From positions 466,599-530,598 of the forward strand of contig PJRA01000016.1 in NCBI GenBank assembly GCA_016987375.1: DNA of 64,000 nucleotides, written 5' to 3'. Both the position numbers and the translations under genes were made by a program. Of this stretch, positions 47,035 through 59,771 are shown in pieces. The first letter of the stretch is position 1. Each line of letters opens with the position of its first letter. Source of the stretch: Brachionus koreanus. Lineage: Eukaryota > Rotifera > Eurotatoria > Ploima > Brachionidae. The notes below the pieces were generated by a model that worked only from the letters and a program-made list of their open reading frames with translations, did not search any database and had not been told where the DNA came from.

Positions 47035-47741
47035 TTGTTAAAATCATCTTTAATTAGTTCAAATGATTGAAGTTTAGATTAGATTTTATTTAAAAAAATG
47101 GAAGTCTAAGCTAATAGGACTATATCGATTTTAAAAAATAAATAAAAATAAAAAAAACTTATCATGTTGTAAAATAACATTTAGAAATTATTTATTTTTT
47201 CAATTTTTTTTAATAATCAACGGGTTAAATTCGACAAATTGAAGTTTATGATCAAATTAAAATAATCATGCTCAATAGTTATCATTGAAAAAAGGTTTTA
47301 AAATATTTTTGAGTGAAAAGTTAATTGCAGAAGCAAATTTTTAAAGAAAGAGTTCAATTTTTTATGTCTGCCAATGATTTACGAATGCTGAATCATGCAC
47401 AATAGTTGGATTTGGTTTAGCATGTTATGCTACACATAAAAACATTTCTCTCCATTAAATTTTTCTTTTAAAAAACTTATCAAAAATTTATAAAAAAATT
47501 GTATTTGAACATTTTTATCATTCAAAAAAAAATAATTTTTTGCATTACTTTTAAGACTAATCTAAAAGTTGTTAATTATATATATTTAATAAAGTCCAAA
47601 ATTTATAAAAAATTTACTGGCTAGTTTTTTCAAAATACATGTGAAACAATTATTTAGTTTTTAATTTAAATCTAAATCGAAGACAAAATTTTTGTCTCAA
47701 ATATAAATTTATACATTTGAATTTTAAATTTGAAAAAAAAA
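47035..47741. other. Upstream flank of the TFIIIC-like gene
   Basis: AT-rich; no gene seen. Confidence 0.4.
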
Positions 47742-50224
47742 ATGTCTAGTTTAGAACCGGCTGATTCACCAGTAACACCCGTTAAGAGGCCAAGAGGCCG
47801 TCCACCAAAAAACAAGCCACAAGAAGCATGTGCAAAAATATCTAAGTCTGCATCCAAAGCAAATACAAAGCCAAAGAAATCGACTAAAAAAGCATTAAAA
47901 CTAGAAAGTGATACTGATTCGGAAGAATTAGAGGAGAAGTCAAGTGAGGATGAGTTTTGGCCACTGAGTGAAAAAAGCGGATCCGAACCGGAAGAAGAAA
48001 CATCGAGCGAGGAAGAAATAATACCGAAAAAAAGCCGTCTAACCAGGGGTCAAAGGACACAGTTGGCCGAAAACTCACAAGAAGATTTATCAGCTATTGA
48101 AAAATTTGATAAAGAAGAAAAAATTGCTCAATGGGACTATGAGCTTGATTTTGAGAGCCAGGTCTTTAGGAAACCAAAAATTCCAAATCTTTCCGACAAT
48201 GCCATAAAGCCTTTCATTAGCACTAAATCAAAACCGCCCAAACTAATAATTTACGAGTGTCTTTTTTGTGCACGTGTGTTCACCTATCCGCTGGTATTTA
48301 AATCCCATTTATATTCTTGTGAGCTAAACAAAAATGTACCCGAATACATTTTGTATTGCATCAAGTGTGACTATAAATCAAAGAAAAAACAAGACATGCT
48401 AAATCACTACACAGACGAGCATCTTAAAAATGAAAATTTAGATCGCGAAGATGAATCAAAATTTGAATTGACTCAATGCAAAAAAAATCAACTAAAAGCC
48501 ACTAGTTATCTTTTTATTGATCAGCTAGTATTCAAGTTTACTAGAGATTATTATTCAATTCTATTTGAAATGAATAAAAATTTGAAAAAAATTGATCAAT
48601 TGCTCAAACATGAAATTGATAGACAATATACAATAGATGATAATTCACACTCGGCCAATCTCAATTTTGAATATAATAATTTAAATTTTAATTTAAAATG
48701 CTTTGAATCGCATCAAACTAATTCCAAGCATTGTTTTAAAATAGTGAATTTAGGTGAAAAAATAACATCGTTTGACTGGTGTCCGTCAGCAGCACAATCA
48801 GATCAGTATATGGCTGTGTCCACTTTGCCAAATAGTAATTTATTGGATCAAATTGTTCAGTCAAATCAGACAAAATTAAAGACACTATTAGAAATTTACA
48901 ATAGTACAAATTTGATTTATATTTTAAAATTTTCTGATTTAAACTCACTAAATGAGATAAAAAAATTTGCTCTATTGAACAAACAAATTGGCCACATAAG
49001 CCAAGTAAAGTGGCGTCCAGATTTTGGAAAATCAGTGTGTCAAGAACAAGAATTCATCGGCTATTTGCTGGCATGTGGCTCTGATGGAAATGGCTATATC
49101 TACCGAATTAAGGACATGTGTGATCAAGTGAATGAAGAGAAAAAATTCTTTTGCTATGAGCCTAAAAATTGGCTAGTTCTTAAACCAAGTTTTTCATACG
49201 GCCAGTGTACATCTGGAGATTGGTCCATGTTGAATGGCGCGTGTCAAGTAGCGCTTGGCTACTCGAATGGCTCATGTGCTATTTTTCAATTGAATTCTAA
49301 CAATTTAGAAAAACAAAATTTAGGTGCAAACAAAAATTTTATTCTTCCAAAATTAGTAATCAATGCACATTTTACTTTTGTTAAGACAATAAAATGGTCT
49401 AAGCTTAACAGTAGTGTGCTTTGTACAGGATCTATTTTTAGTAGAGAAATAAAATTGTGGAATTTGTCTCAGCCGAATAAGGCTGTTATCGACTACGAGA
49501 CATTCTCTACTGATTTTGAATTCAGCTTGCATTCAAATGATCTTCTAATTTCAAAAGAGATGAATTTAAAAGGCGAAAATCACATGGTTGCGTTGACTTT
49601 AGAGTTTAATTTAATCAATAATGATAAAGATGAGTCAAGAGCGCACTCGTCATTGTTCTATACAAACTCGACCATGAATTCAATAAGTCAATCTGATTAT
49701 TTTAACAAATTTCTTTTGTGTGACAATGATGGATCAGTTGTATTGAGTAGATCGGATAATTCAAAGTATTGGGTTCAAAAAAACAAACTAATGTGCAATA
49801 CTTTTTCAGTAATTATTTGTATAAAAAAATTTAAACCAAAAATCAATTAATTTTTTATAATAGAAAATAGCAAAATTTGAAGTTAAAGAAAATGAAAAGA
49901 ATAAAGAAAATGCATACAATTTGAGTTCTTTGTCCAAAAAATCTGATGAAACCATATCTATATGTCTAGATCATTCTAGTTTGGTAAATAATTTGAGCTG
50001 AAATTTAGCAATTTAAGTTAAACTTTGTTTTGTTTTTTTTTTTTTTTTTTTGTTAGAAACCTGGAAACAAACAAACAAGCAATCAATTGAACTCAATCGG
50101 TATCAATTTGAACAATTTGACAAAAATAAGATGGAATCAAAACTTAGGATTTATGAATTGGTATGCTTGTGCTAGTTTGTCTGGATTTTTGTTCATACAA
50201 AAAATAGAAGAGCTTAATAACTAG
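47742..50224 (+). CDS. GTF3C2: General transcription factor 3C subunit 2-like (AT-hook, zinc-finger, WD-repeat protein)
   Basis: Three exons: 47742-49808, 49864-49983, 50057-50224, all phase 0, 784 aa. The first ATG of the frame is 47742 (MSSLEPADSP). The N-terminus has an AT-hook (KRPRGRPPK) and a long acidic/basic stretch. Residues about 170-235 carry two C2H2-like fingers (YECLFCARVFTY...H, LYCIKCDYKSKKK...H). The C-terminal half is a WD40-like propeller (FDWCPSAAQSDQYMAVST, GYSNGSCAIFQ, AHFTFVKTIKWSKLN, LCTGSIFSREIKLWNLSQ), finishing with LTKIRWNQNLGFMNWYACAS, similar to the end of GTF3C2/TFIIIC110. That subunit helps TFIIIC recognise B-box promoters of tRNA and 5S-type genes. The assignment rests on overall order and motifs and is probable, not certain. 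Confidence 0.75.
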
Positions 50225-50965
50225 AATAAAATTTTATTAAAAAAAAAAAATTAATATCATTTTTTGGCTATTAATAGTTACATTAAAAATCTATACTATT
50301 TTACTATTGTTCGCTATTATTCTTGGATTCATTTTCCTAAATTTAAAATTGATTTTTTATTGTGATTGATTGATCAAATTGCCTGTATATCTTACTTAAC
50401 CTTTAAAAAAAAAAATTATTTGTAAAATAACCTAATTGTTCGATTTTAGGCATCTCATAAAATAAATAAATACATGTCTTTTTTAATCGAACACCGATTG
50501 AAATTTTTAAAATTTTATTTTATTTTTAAAATTTTTTTTAAAATGAAAAATTTCATCTTCTTAAAAAAATAAAAAAATTCAAAAATTACCACTTAATTAA
50601 AAGAGCAGAAAAAGACAAATTTATTGGCATTTAATTGGTTTTGTCCAGAATTTTATTTTGATAAGTAAGTTTAAAATTCCTAACTAAATGATATATTATA
50701 ACTTCAAAAAATATTATTTTGCTTTGTAAAAAAAGTGAGGTTAGTATTTTCCAGCGATTGTCACATACCCAATTGTTACAATACTCATATGAAATCATCT
50801 GGTTTTCTGATTATTCTTTTGGTATTTATTTCTAATTATATTATGTTGATTTACTTATTGAATTTTGTGTTTTTTTTTAAATGAAAATTTTAAAATTTTG
50901 GTACTTTTATGTCATTATTGAAAAAAAAGTCTATCATTAGTGATCAAATAAGATAATACAGGCAA
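50225..50965. other. Convergent spacer
   Basis: 3' tails of two convergent genes; AT-rich, no gene seen. Confidence 0.4.
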
Positions 50966-52967
50966 TTAATTCAGAAAAACGAATATTAAATTTACTTTTT
51001 TTTTTAAAAATTTTTTTAACATGGTCTCATAAAATACGATTGATTTAAAAAAGTCTATACAAAAATATTAAAAAAGTATACTTAAGAAATTCATTTTAAA
51101 TAATTTACCAGCAATATAGCTAATAATGAAGCCGATGAAAACAGAAAGAAATACTGCTATGAGACCATACCATTGGTAGCTGACTGAAAATCTATGTGGA
51201 TTGGGATTTACTTCAATTTCTGATGAATCATTTATTGAACAGTTTAAAGTATTGAACTTTTTGTTCATTTGGGGCTTAGATCCTATTATAAACATACTCA
51301 ACGATATAACGAAACTTGCAGAAGCTCCGAACATGACACCTATAGAATTTGCTTTTTGTATATATATTCCCAATAAGAAAACTCCTAAAATTGGACCAGA
51401 TATTATGCTTATTTTTGAGAAATTTTATTTTTTCTTGTTACAAAAGAAAGAGAAAAATTACCTGAATAAAGAAAGAACTGTCTGTAATGAATTGTTCATC
51501 AAATAGGGAATATATGTTAAGCTCATAATTAATAAACCAAATAAAACACACAATATCCTAGATATCTTGACCAAATTTTTATCTGTAATTTTCACTTGAT
51601 CCTTTAAAAAGTCTTCGATTATAATCGAAGATAATCCATTTATACCACTGCTAATTGAACTCAGCACAGCTGCGAACAAAACACATAAAAAAAGACCAGG
51701 TATTCCGGGACTATGCTGCATTGAGTCCATTATATAAATTGGAAGCAACTGTTCTGCTGGTTTATTTTTAAGGATATTACATCCATTGTAATAAGCAAAT
51801 ATGATCATTCCAAGCAATGCATTTAGTAAAGTGATTGTTGAATACAAAATTAAATTAATGTTTATGGCTTGTTTTGCTGATTTGATTGAAGAGGCGCTTA
51901 AATAGCGCTGAACTTGTATCTGATTACTTCCGAAAACACTCAACCATTGCATCGAGCAACCAAATAAAAGATTCCACATTGTGTGTCTTTCACCAGGCAT
52001 TAAGCTAAAGCTTTTCAAAAAATTAATAAAAAATTTATTTAAAATTTAGATTAAACTAATTTGATAAATGAAAAAAAAATGATTAAAATTTAATTTTCAA
52101 TAAAACATTAAATTAAACCAAAATTTAAAACTTAACTTTAATAAATTTATTTTCTCATGTTGCCAATTTATTTTCAAAACTTTTCTCAAACCTTGTGTCT
52201 GATTTAAACCTATTGTAATTATTATAATTAGACCTGAAAACATTACAAAAACTTGAAAAACATCTGTCCACATTACAATGATCAAGCCACCCTTTTTATT
52301 AAATTTAAATTTTGAATTTTATTTTTTTAATTTTGTCTACTAGAGCTGTGTAAAAAGTTGATATTACTCCAATAGTTATTACTAGTACCCAGACATTCAT
52401 TTTGGTTACTTGTTGAACAGCTAATGCTGGGCCATATAAAACAAATGCAAGATAAAGCATCTTAAAAATTGAATGAATTTAAGGAAAAACTTTTTTAATC
52501 TTACAGTATTAATAATAAAAGCAGAGGAAGCCATTAGTTTTACTTTTCGACTGAAGCGTTTTTCCAAATACTTTAAATTTTGATGATTAAATATCCACAA
52601 AAGAAAAAGTGCTATAAATTTTTCATACTTGATAAGCAGATATTAATCTTTGCTCAATAAAAAAGGGAACAAAAACTTTGCTTGTAATAAATAAACATAT
52701 TGAAACACCAGCAATACTCCATAGAAACATTATATCATTGTAATATGTGTCAAATGGACCAACTAAAATTGTAGCTCCCGATGCAAAATTAGCAAATAAG
52801 CTCATTGAAACCGGAAAACAATTCATATCTTCATTTCCTGCTAACAAATATCTTGTTGTTCTTGGCTTTTTACTAAAACAACTAAAGAATATTCCAATAC
52901 CTATTGAAATGGATAGCATCAGGGCAAAAATTGTATAGTCAAGGTTGTCGAAAGATCGGTCTTTCAT
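50966..52967 (-). CDS. Sodium-coupled monocarboxylate transporter-like symporter (SLC5)
   Basis: Exons on the reverse strand: 52967-52629, 52570-52505, 52460-52341, 52291-52137, 52010-51462, 51407-51109, and a tentative last exon 51054-50966. Phases match; 538 aa. Starts MKDRSFDNLDYTIFALML. SLC5 hallmarks in order: LAGNEDMNCFPVSMSLFANF-ASGATILVGP, SAYQ-YLEKRFSRKVKLMAS, MLYLAFVLYGPALAVQQVT, GGLIIVMWTDVFQVFVMF, ERHTMWNLLFG...GSNQIQVQRYLSA, PGIPGLFLCVLFAAVLSSISSGINGLSSIIIEDF, and SGPILGVFLLGIYIQKANSIG. The order and spacing fit SLC5A8/SLC5A12 (SMCT): Na+-driven uptake of lactate, pyruvate or short-chain acids at the plasma membrane. The C-terminal cytosolic tail is much shorter than in vertebrates, or the last exon is mis-chosen; the transport core does not depend on it. 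Confidence 0.88.
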
Positions 52968-54067
52968 TTTTAAAATACTTTTTTTTAAATTAGAAAAAGA
53001 TTTTAGACAGAATTTATATCATTTATTTTTGATAAAGGATAACTTTATCAAAACTAAATAAAAGGAAGTTTTTTGATCAAGTTTTAGAAGCAATAAATCA
53101 GAAATTTAAAGCTAATAAAATTGAAACTAGTTTTTTTTTAAATAGCTTTATTTATTCGATCTTTGATGACAACAAAAAAAAACTGGCTTGATTTATTTAT
53201 TATTATTATTAGAAATCGATTTTTATTTTGTAAATTTTTAAAATTTTCTTAATTTATATTAATAGAAGCAAAAATATTATGACCCCATCAGTCTAAGAAT
53301 TAAATTTTTTTCAGTTTAACCTTGTAATTCTAATAAATATGTTGATCATCAATTGCAAAATATAACTTAGGCTAAAGAAACAATTAGGTTTACTTTTTGA
53401 TAAAAAAAATATTTTTTTAATGGCTTTTACATATACTGTCGAGTCGCTTTAATGCAAACTCTTTGAGCATGTAAAATAAAGGCTCAGATTACAACAAAAA
53501 AATTAATTAAAAAAATTGATAATCATTTTATAAAGTTTTCATATGAAAAAATGTGTTCATAAGTCAAAATAAACTTTTTGACTCGAATAAAAAATTAAAA
53601 ATCGATTATATTTTTTTACAGAGGGGTTAGGGAATATAGATAAACCGTTCTGTAAGCAAAGTATTAGTTTAGCTGCATGTACTGACGCTTTAGTTCTTAA
53701 TTTCCTGAGCAGATGCCTATCAGAATGCTTTTTGTTTCTATTTATCATTCTGTGTCTTTCTCTAGTGTTCCATACAATACATAGTTCTTTTATATGAAGC
53801 CAAATATGGTCTAATTATTTAACTTTTATTACAAAATCTGCTTATTTTCATTGAATAAAAAGTAAAAGTTTTAAATTGCCTTTTTCAAATAATACATGCT
53901 TAGCCATTTTCGAATTTTTCATATTCTAAATTGGCATTTGATTACAAAACATTAATTGAATAAAATTGTAAAATTTTCATTTTTCTCATTTTTTTATTTG
54001 AATAAACATTTCTGAACAATATGTTAAAATTAAATATTTTCAAAAATAGAAAATAATTGTTAAACTT
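52968..54067. other. Upstream flank of the symporter
   Basis: AT-rich. A less AT-rich patch at about 53620-53780 has only short frames. No gene seen. Confidence 0.4.
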
Positions 54068-55548
54068 TCACAACCGGGTTATTGTTTCACTAGATGAATG
54101 ATGAACATTTGCATTTCTTTTCTCATTAGTTTTGTCAAGTGAAATTTCGTTTGAAATTTGATTTAAAACACTGGCTGATTTGCTAAGATGCAATGAATAA
54201 AGACTGTTAATTGCTGCGTTTGGATCAAGTGCACTATTGAATAAATATTTTCTATCCAACTCTAAATTTTTCTGACTCAGTTTATCTACTAGTTCATTTT
54301 TATACACTAACAATTGCTTTAGAAATAAAAGTTAAAAAAAAAATATTTTATTTAAAAATTAAAAATTCTACTTTTTCTTTATATTCTTTCAGATTCTTCA
54401 TAGATGTTTCGGTGATCTGTTTAATCAATTTTTGCTTTATTTTCATTAATTCGTCAAGTTTGGAATTCTCGTTTACCGCATATGAAACCGATTCTTTTTC
54501 AATTTTTTTGCACAGCCTTTTTTTTTAATTAAATAAACTAAAAATCCGATCATAAAATTTTATTTAATTTTACCTGGCAAATTCTTCTTTATCTTGCACT
54601 GTTTCACTCAAGAGTTTTTTTTTCGATTTAATCAGCTGATGAGTTTGTTTATTGACTATTGAATTTTCTTTTTCAGAACGAGTTTTCAATTGTTGCATTC
54701 GTCTCTCTTGAATTTCCAGTATAGCCTTTTCCAATCTGATATATAACTGAAAAAAGAACATTAATTAAAAAAAATTTAAATTAAAAATTAATGCACTGTT
54801 TGTAAGCAGACAAGGCGTAAATTGCGAATTTTGACATGAGCATCTTCATAGACAGCTTTCATTCTATTAACATATTTTTCAGTGGTTGTAAGATTCACAT
54901 TTTTTAAAGTGGCATCAAAATCAATTGATGATCTGGACGTTTTAAGAGCAAAGAGCTTTCGTTTTTTTTCCGGTTTCGGTTTTTGCTTAACATAGTCTGT
55001 TTTAAGTCTATCAAGCTCAACTATTAAATTGTCGTTTAATTCTTTAATTTTCTGGAAAAAAAATCATTTAGAGAAAAAAAAAAAATTTTATTGCTTTCTT
55101 TCTAAACCTTTTCAGCTTCTTTCTCTAAGCGTTGGCATTTTTTATCAAAAGTTTTCACAATGTTTAGATTGTTCTTCATTTTTTTGAGGTCTTCCAAATT
55201 TATTTCGGCAAACAAACTCGGATCGTTGAGCAATGAGAAACTTCTCTTTGTTTTTTCGAGATTTTCGTAGTCATTGAAAAAAAGTGATTGAGATCTTGGT
55301 ATGTTGAACATGCTGCTACTAAACGGCTTAGTGCTTAACAAATCTGATTTTCTAATTTGATTGTATTTTTCACATGAAATCGAGTAGCGGTTCTCTCGCG
55401 GGCTAAAATTTGTCATACTGTCACAATTGAGAAACCTAAGATCATTATCTAACAGATTGACCAAGTTAGAAACACTTTTGGAAATTTTAGAATGCTCTAA
55501 ATCTGACTCATCTTCCAAATCGTACAGACCCAAATCTCGACTTGAGCT
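54068..55548 (-). CDS. Coiled-coil protein, 5' end unresolved
   Basis: Five exons read in reverse: 55548-55109, 55051-54797, 54746-54574, 54516-54372, 54316-54068. GT-AG junctions; phases agree from exon 2 on. About 420 residues. The first exon here begins at an AG with in-frame stops just upstream, so at least one 5' exon is missing (56880-57023 is a candidate). The N-terminal part is Ser/Asp/Asn-rich and low complexity (LGLYDLEDESDLEHSKIS). From about NLEDLKKMKNNLNIVKTFDKK onward it is heptad-rich, Lys/Glu-rich coiled coil (IRLEKAILEIQERRMQQLKTRSE, LDELMKIKQKLIKQITETSMKN, NELVDKLSQKNLELDRKY). No enzymatic motif. Such proteins are often ciliary or cytoskeletal, but there is no specific evidence here. 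Confidence 0.7.
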
Positions 55549-56879
55549 CTTTTATTAAACAATTTTAAAGGATTTTTTTTTCAAATTGTTATTAATAATT
55601 AATCAAAAAAGTTAGTAATTTTAGTTTAAAATTTATTCTAGTTTAAATGATTAAAAGTGTGATTTTATTTTATAAAAAGCATTTTAAAATAAATCAAAAT
55701 TGACTTATAATCGTGTGGTTTGAATAAAATCCTAAAAAAAAAATTATTTTTTAATTAAATGCATTTAAAATTTTGGTCTTGGTCATTCGTTTTTTAATTT
55801 TTAGTTTTTTCAATTTAGATGCAATGTCAAAAGCAAAATTTTATTCAATTATTTAATTTGTATCATTCAAGTGCTAAATAAAAATTACTCAAACCTTTTT
55901 TATTTGAAGCAAAATATTTTTTTATAATGTTAAAAATTTGTTTTAAAAATTTATTCTAATAACACTTGTAAAAGAGTAACATTTTTTGAATTTTTTTTTA
56001 ATTATAGATTGTTGATCATATCTTTCATACTAAATATGAAATGCAAGTTGTCTACTTAATTGTTCTTCAAAAGCTATTTATAAAACTAAATTTTAGAATT
56101 TAAACAACTTTTTTATATACCTAAGAGACCTAATTACGAAGCTAACAAGTTTTTTTTAAAGACATTTTACTAAGCAGAGCTGTTTAAAAATCACATGTTA
56201 AAAGTCAAGTACTCGGAATGATTTTAAAAATTTTTTTTATATGTTGGTTTGACAAAAAAAAAACATTTCCTTTTAAAATAGTTTTAATTTTAGAACTTTT
56301 TTTTGGAGTTTAAAAGCCTGCTACCAAGGACATATTATTAAAAAACTTTTAATGAAAAAAAAATATTTTAATAACCCTTATTACAAGTTAAAATTCAATC
56401 TAAAATTTAATTCGTATGAATTAAAAAAAATATTTTATTAAAATTTTTTGAAATGATATTTTTAAATAAAAATTCACTTTAATAAATTTTAACTTCAAAT
56501 AAGCGAAGTGCTATTTTTTTTTAATTGAAAATTTAATTTTTTGCATAGAATTCTAAAAATTATCTAATTTTACATAAAATGTCAAAATTTAGCGTAAATT
56601 AATCTATTCAGTTTCAAGGCTAATCAACAGGCTAGTGCCCTTGTCTAATAGACTGATTAACACTTCATTTATTTAAATTGTATATAAAACAATAAATACT
56701 TTTAAAATAAAATAGATGTTTTGACTTATTTAAAAATTAAACATTGAAAAATTTAAATCAAATCTTTTAAATTTTTTAACAAAATCTGTAAAAATTAAAT
56801 TTAAATTATTGTAAATAGAAAGCTTGAATGTAGTGAATTTCAACATTGATCTCTTGATCACAAAGCTATTTATCAATCT
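55549..56879. other. AT-rich spacer or intron
   Basis: No supported gene. May be an intron of the coiled-coil gene. Confidence 0.35.
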
Positions 56880-57023
56880 TTAGTAAAAAAATCCCAACGT
56901 TTTTTCTCCATTATTAGATTTTGCCATTGGTTCTATTAAGTTTTCGCTTTTCCTTAAATTATATCTTAAATTTCTTGAGTCACTTTTGGATAATTTATTT
57001 TTTAAATGTTCTGAATGACTCAT
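56880..57023 (-). CDS. Small ORF, possible first exon of the coiled-coil gene
   Basis: 47 codons beginning MSHSEHLKNKLSKSDSRNLR, with codon and residue content (Ser, Lys, Asn, Arg, Glu) like the coiled-coil protein. A weak donor (ACGTTGGG) would join in phase 2 to a weak acceptor just inside 55548. Equally it could be an isolated small peptide gene or chance. Not recognised. Confidence 0.3.
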   Translation of the reverse strand: MSHSEHLKNKLSKSDSRNLRYNLRKSENLIEPMAKSNNGEKTLGFFY

Positions 57024-57177
57024 TTAAAAAACAAATGTAACCTAGAAACGTTCAAATAGATATAAATAAAAATAAATGGGATATTTAACTTAACTTGTTA
57101 AAAGTCTAAATTATTATTAGAGTGAGTCAAAAATTTAAATTTTTTTTTTAATTTGTCAATACAAAAAAATTAGTTAG
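57024..57177. other. AT-rich spacer
   Basis: No gene seen. Confidence 0.35.
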
Positions 57178-57480
57178 CTAATTTTCAAAATATAAACAAA
57201 TTTTCTTTAAGTCTTTATACATATAACTAAGATGATGACTAGATGTGTAATGGATGAGAAAATGTATTACCCTTTTGGAAATTACATCCAACCCACAAAA
57301 TATATGATCAAAGCTTCCTTTTTTCACAACTAATTGAGCTGATTCAGATGGATCCATCCTTTTTAAAATTTCCATAAAAAATCCACTTTTCGTCAAAAAT
57401 ACTGATCCATCTGTTAAATATCGAAATCTGCCCGATAATGAGGAGCAACTCGGAAACGTCTGTAAACTTTGTTATTCAAA
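57178..57480 (-). pseudogene. Decayed protein-like fragment, unrecognised
   Basis: Reverse reading gives YRRFRVAPHYRADFDI (about 57465-57420), then after a frame change TDGSVFLTKSGFFMEILKRM and VVKKGSFDHIFCGLDVISKR. The composition is protein-like and less AT-rich than its surroundings. Broken frame and isolation suggest transposon or pseudogene debris. Confidence 0.3.
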
Positions 57481-58103
57481 TTAAGGTGACCAAACATGGC
57501 CAATTTTGATGTTTAAAGGTCATTTGATAATTGGAGAACTTGAAGTTCCTCTCTAACCAGCAAAACAACGAGAATTCTCACCTGAACCATTTTTCTTCTT
57601 CTTCTCAAGGCTAGGACAACTATCAAATTTCTTAAACAATCTTGTGGCTCATTTTCACTTTCAACAAGACATGCTTACAACCAGCTACAGCTGTTGCTGA
57701 TAGACTGTTTTTCCAATAATGACGTAACAATACCAAAATTTCAAAATTTTCATTTTAAGTTTTCATTTTAAAAAATTTTTTAGAACTAAATAAACAAATA
57801 TAATTTTAAAGAGCATTCAATTCTTCACTATTTTAACATGTAATGTGACTTTAAGTTTTAGGGTTAGAAAGATGCTAAAATAAAAAATATTCAACTTTTA
57901 AACCCTAAAAAACGATAAATTTTCATGTGATTACTAGTTAAACAAACTTTTAAACAAAATTTTTTATAGACAGTTCAATTTAATAACATCATCAATTAAT
58001 CTATCTATTCTTTAGATCAAATCTTTTAAAAAAATAGAATGAGGCTTTACAGTTTATAAACATTTTAATTAAAAGATGCTCCGCATGGATAAGGTAATTA
58101 ATA
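57481..58103. other. Intergenic, no gene seen
   Basis: A less AT-rich patch at about 57480-57720 has no sustained frame on either strand. Confidence 0.35.
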
Positions 58104-58797
58104 CCCGAGGGGACAAAAACAAGCAAAAAACACTGTTTAAACGCTGTTTAAACGGCGTTTGGTAGCTGTTTTTTGGGCGTTTTCGCTTTGTTTTTTTGCG
58201 TTTGGAACGTGAGCGTTTTTGGGCCAAAAAAAACGAGCGAAAAACACTTTATAAACAAGACAAAATATTTTATTTAGAAAGTTTTTAAGCCTTTTTTGAC
58301 GCGCCAAATACATTTTAAGCCTGTTTTTATCCCGTTTTTAGGACTTCAAAAACAAATTAAGCATGTTTATTATTCAGGAATGATTTTAAATAATCAAATT
58401 ATTTGTTTTAATATTTAATATTAATTTTAAAATAATAATTAAAATATTTCTTAATAATAAAAACTGTAAAAAAACAACCGAAAAGAATTAAAAAAAAAAA
58501 CCCAATAAAAAACACCTCAAACACTCATAAACACTATTTAAACACCTAAAAACGCTTAAAAGACACACTACTTTACAATATTTTTGAAAAATATGTTGAA
58601 TTTTTTTATGTAAGATTTTATTTTAATTTAACTATTTATGACTAAATTTGTCTAAATTCTTGTCTTTATTCTTTTTTTTAGACAAAAATAATAAATTTTT
58701 TTTTTCTGGCTGTTTAACCCCCGTTTATGGTCTGTTTTTATTTCGTTTAAACGCTCACGTTTAAACAGTGTTTTTTGCCTGTTTTTGTCTCCTCGGG
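58104..58797. mobile_element. Non-autonomous TA-inserting DNA transposon
   Basis: About 694 bp. Left terminus CCCGAGGGGACAAAAACAAG, right terminus (reverse complement) CCCGAGGAGACAAAAACAGG. Both continue into CAAAAAACACTGTTTAAACG, giving terminal repeats of 40 bp or more. Flanked by TA at 58102-58103 and 58798-58799. The interior is rich in variants of CGTTTAAAC and AAAAACAC and has no ORF. TA target and TIRs fit Tc1/mariner-type mobilisation. Confidence 0.75.
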
Positions 58798-59025
58798 TAT
58801 ACATTTAAATGATAACAAAATTAATCAAATAGAAAATGATCCATAAAAAAAATTTTTGAACCAAAAAACAGATCATTTGATTAGGCAACATAAATATTTA
58901 CTAAAAGGTAAATCTATCTCCTAAAAAATTTTGAGATATTATAAAGGTCTAAAAAATGACTCTTACTGAAATAGAATGAGGCGAAGTTATTAAAAAATTT
59001 TTTGAGTTTTATGGTTATTAGATGG

Positions 59026-59369
59026 AGGCAATGTGAAATTTCATACAAAATTTTCAATACAAAAATTAAAAAATTCTATAACTTTTGTTATAAAGGCCAA
59101 AATTTGTTCTGCTGTTGAAACAAAGTGAAACAACTGTTGTTTCACCAACTGGGGAAGTCTGCAAAATCTCTGCAAATTGATTGCGATTTATTTTCAATAT
59201 TATTATATTGGGTGAAATTTTGCAGAGATTTAGCAGACTTTCCCAGTAGGTGAAACAACAGTTGTTTCACTTTGTTTCAACAGCAGAACAAATTCTGGCC
59301 TTTATAACAAAAGTTATAGAATTTTTTAATTTTTGTATTGAAAATTTTGTATGAAATTTCACATTGCCT
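59026..59369. mobile_element. Foldback element with about 150-bp arms
   Basis: Left arm 59026-59178 and right arm 59218-59369 are near-perfect reverse complements (about four mismatches), starting AGGCAATGTGAAATTTCATA. The centre is about 40 bp. The arms contain GAAACAACTGTTGTTTCA, itself a palindrome. Non-coding; lies between PLC-beta exons or in its 3' region. Confidence 0.85.
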
Positions 59370-59771
59370 TACATGGATCGTATCCAAAAAATATTCAAAT
59401 TAAGTTAAAATTTGTTTTATTTAAAGAAAACAACTTTTCAAGTTGAGGGGTGAATTATAAGGAGGGAGGAAGAAGTCCCCACTCCTTGTTGTTAATGCTT
59501 GAATACAATTTAAAATCAATTCAATTAGTAAAAACATTTTTCCGATATCCTTTAATTTCGGCTTAAATAAAATTACTAGATGTTGGTGTAAAAAATAATT
59601 TCCGCCAAAATTTCTGCTATTTTTAAAGCAAAATTTTATTTCCTTTCAAATTATAGAGTGATAAGGAAAAAAATTTATTTTTAAATTCGAATGACGCAAA
59701 CAACCAAAATTAATGCTGTAAAAAAACATTGTTTTACAGCGCCGAAAATAGAAAAAAATAAATCAACTAAC
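59370..59771. other. Sequence 3' of the last recognised PLC-beta exon
   Basis: No downstream PLC-beta exon could be identified here. Confidence 0.35.

Noticed and set aside
52517..52628. Reading through the short gap after symporter exon 1
   Set aside because: The frame stops at once; the join 52629 to 52570 restores the conserved SAYQYLEKRF block.
58104..58797. Telomere- or satellite-like repeat
   Set aside because: The internal motifs are irregular, and the segment has defined inverted termini with TA flanks, so a transposon explains it better.
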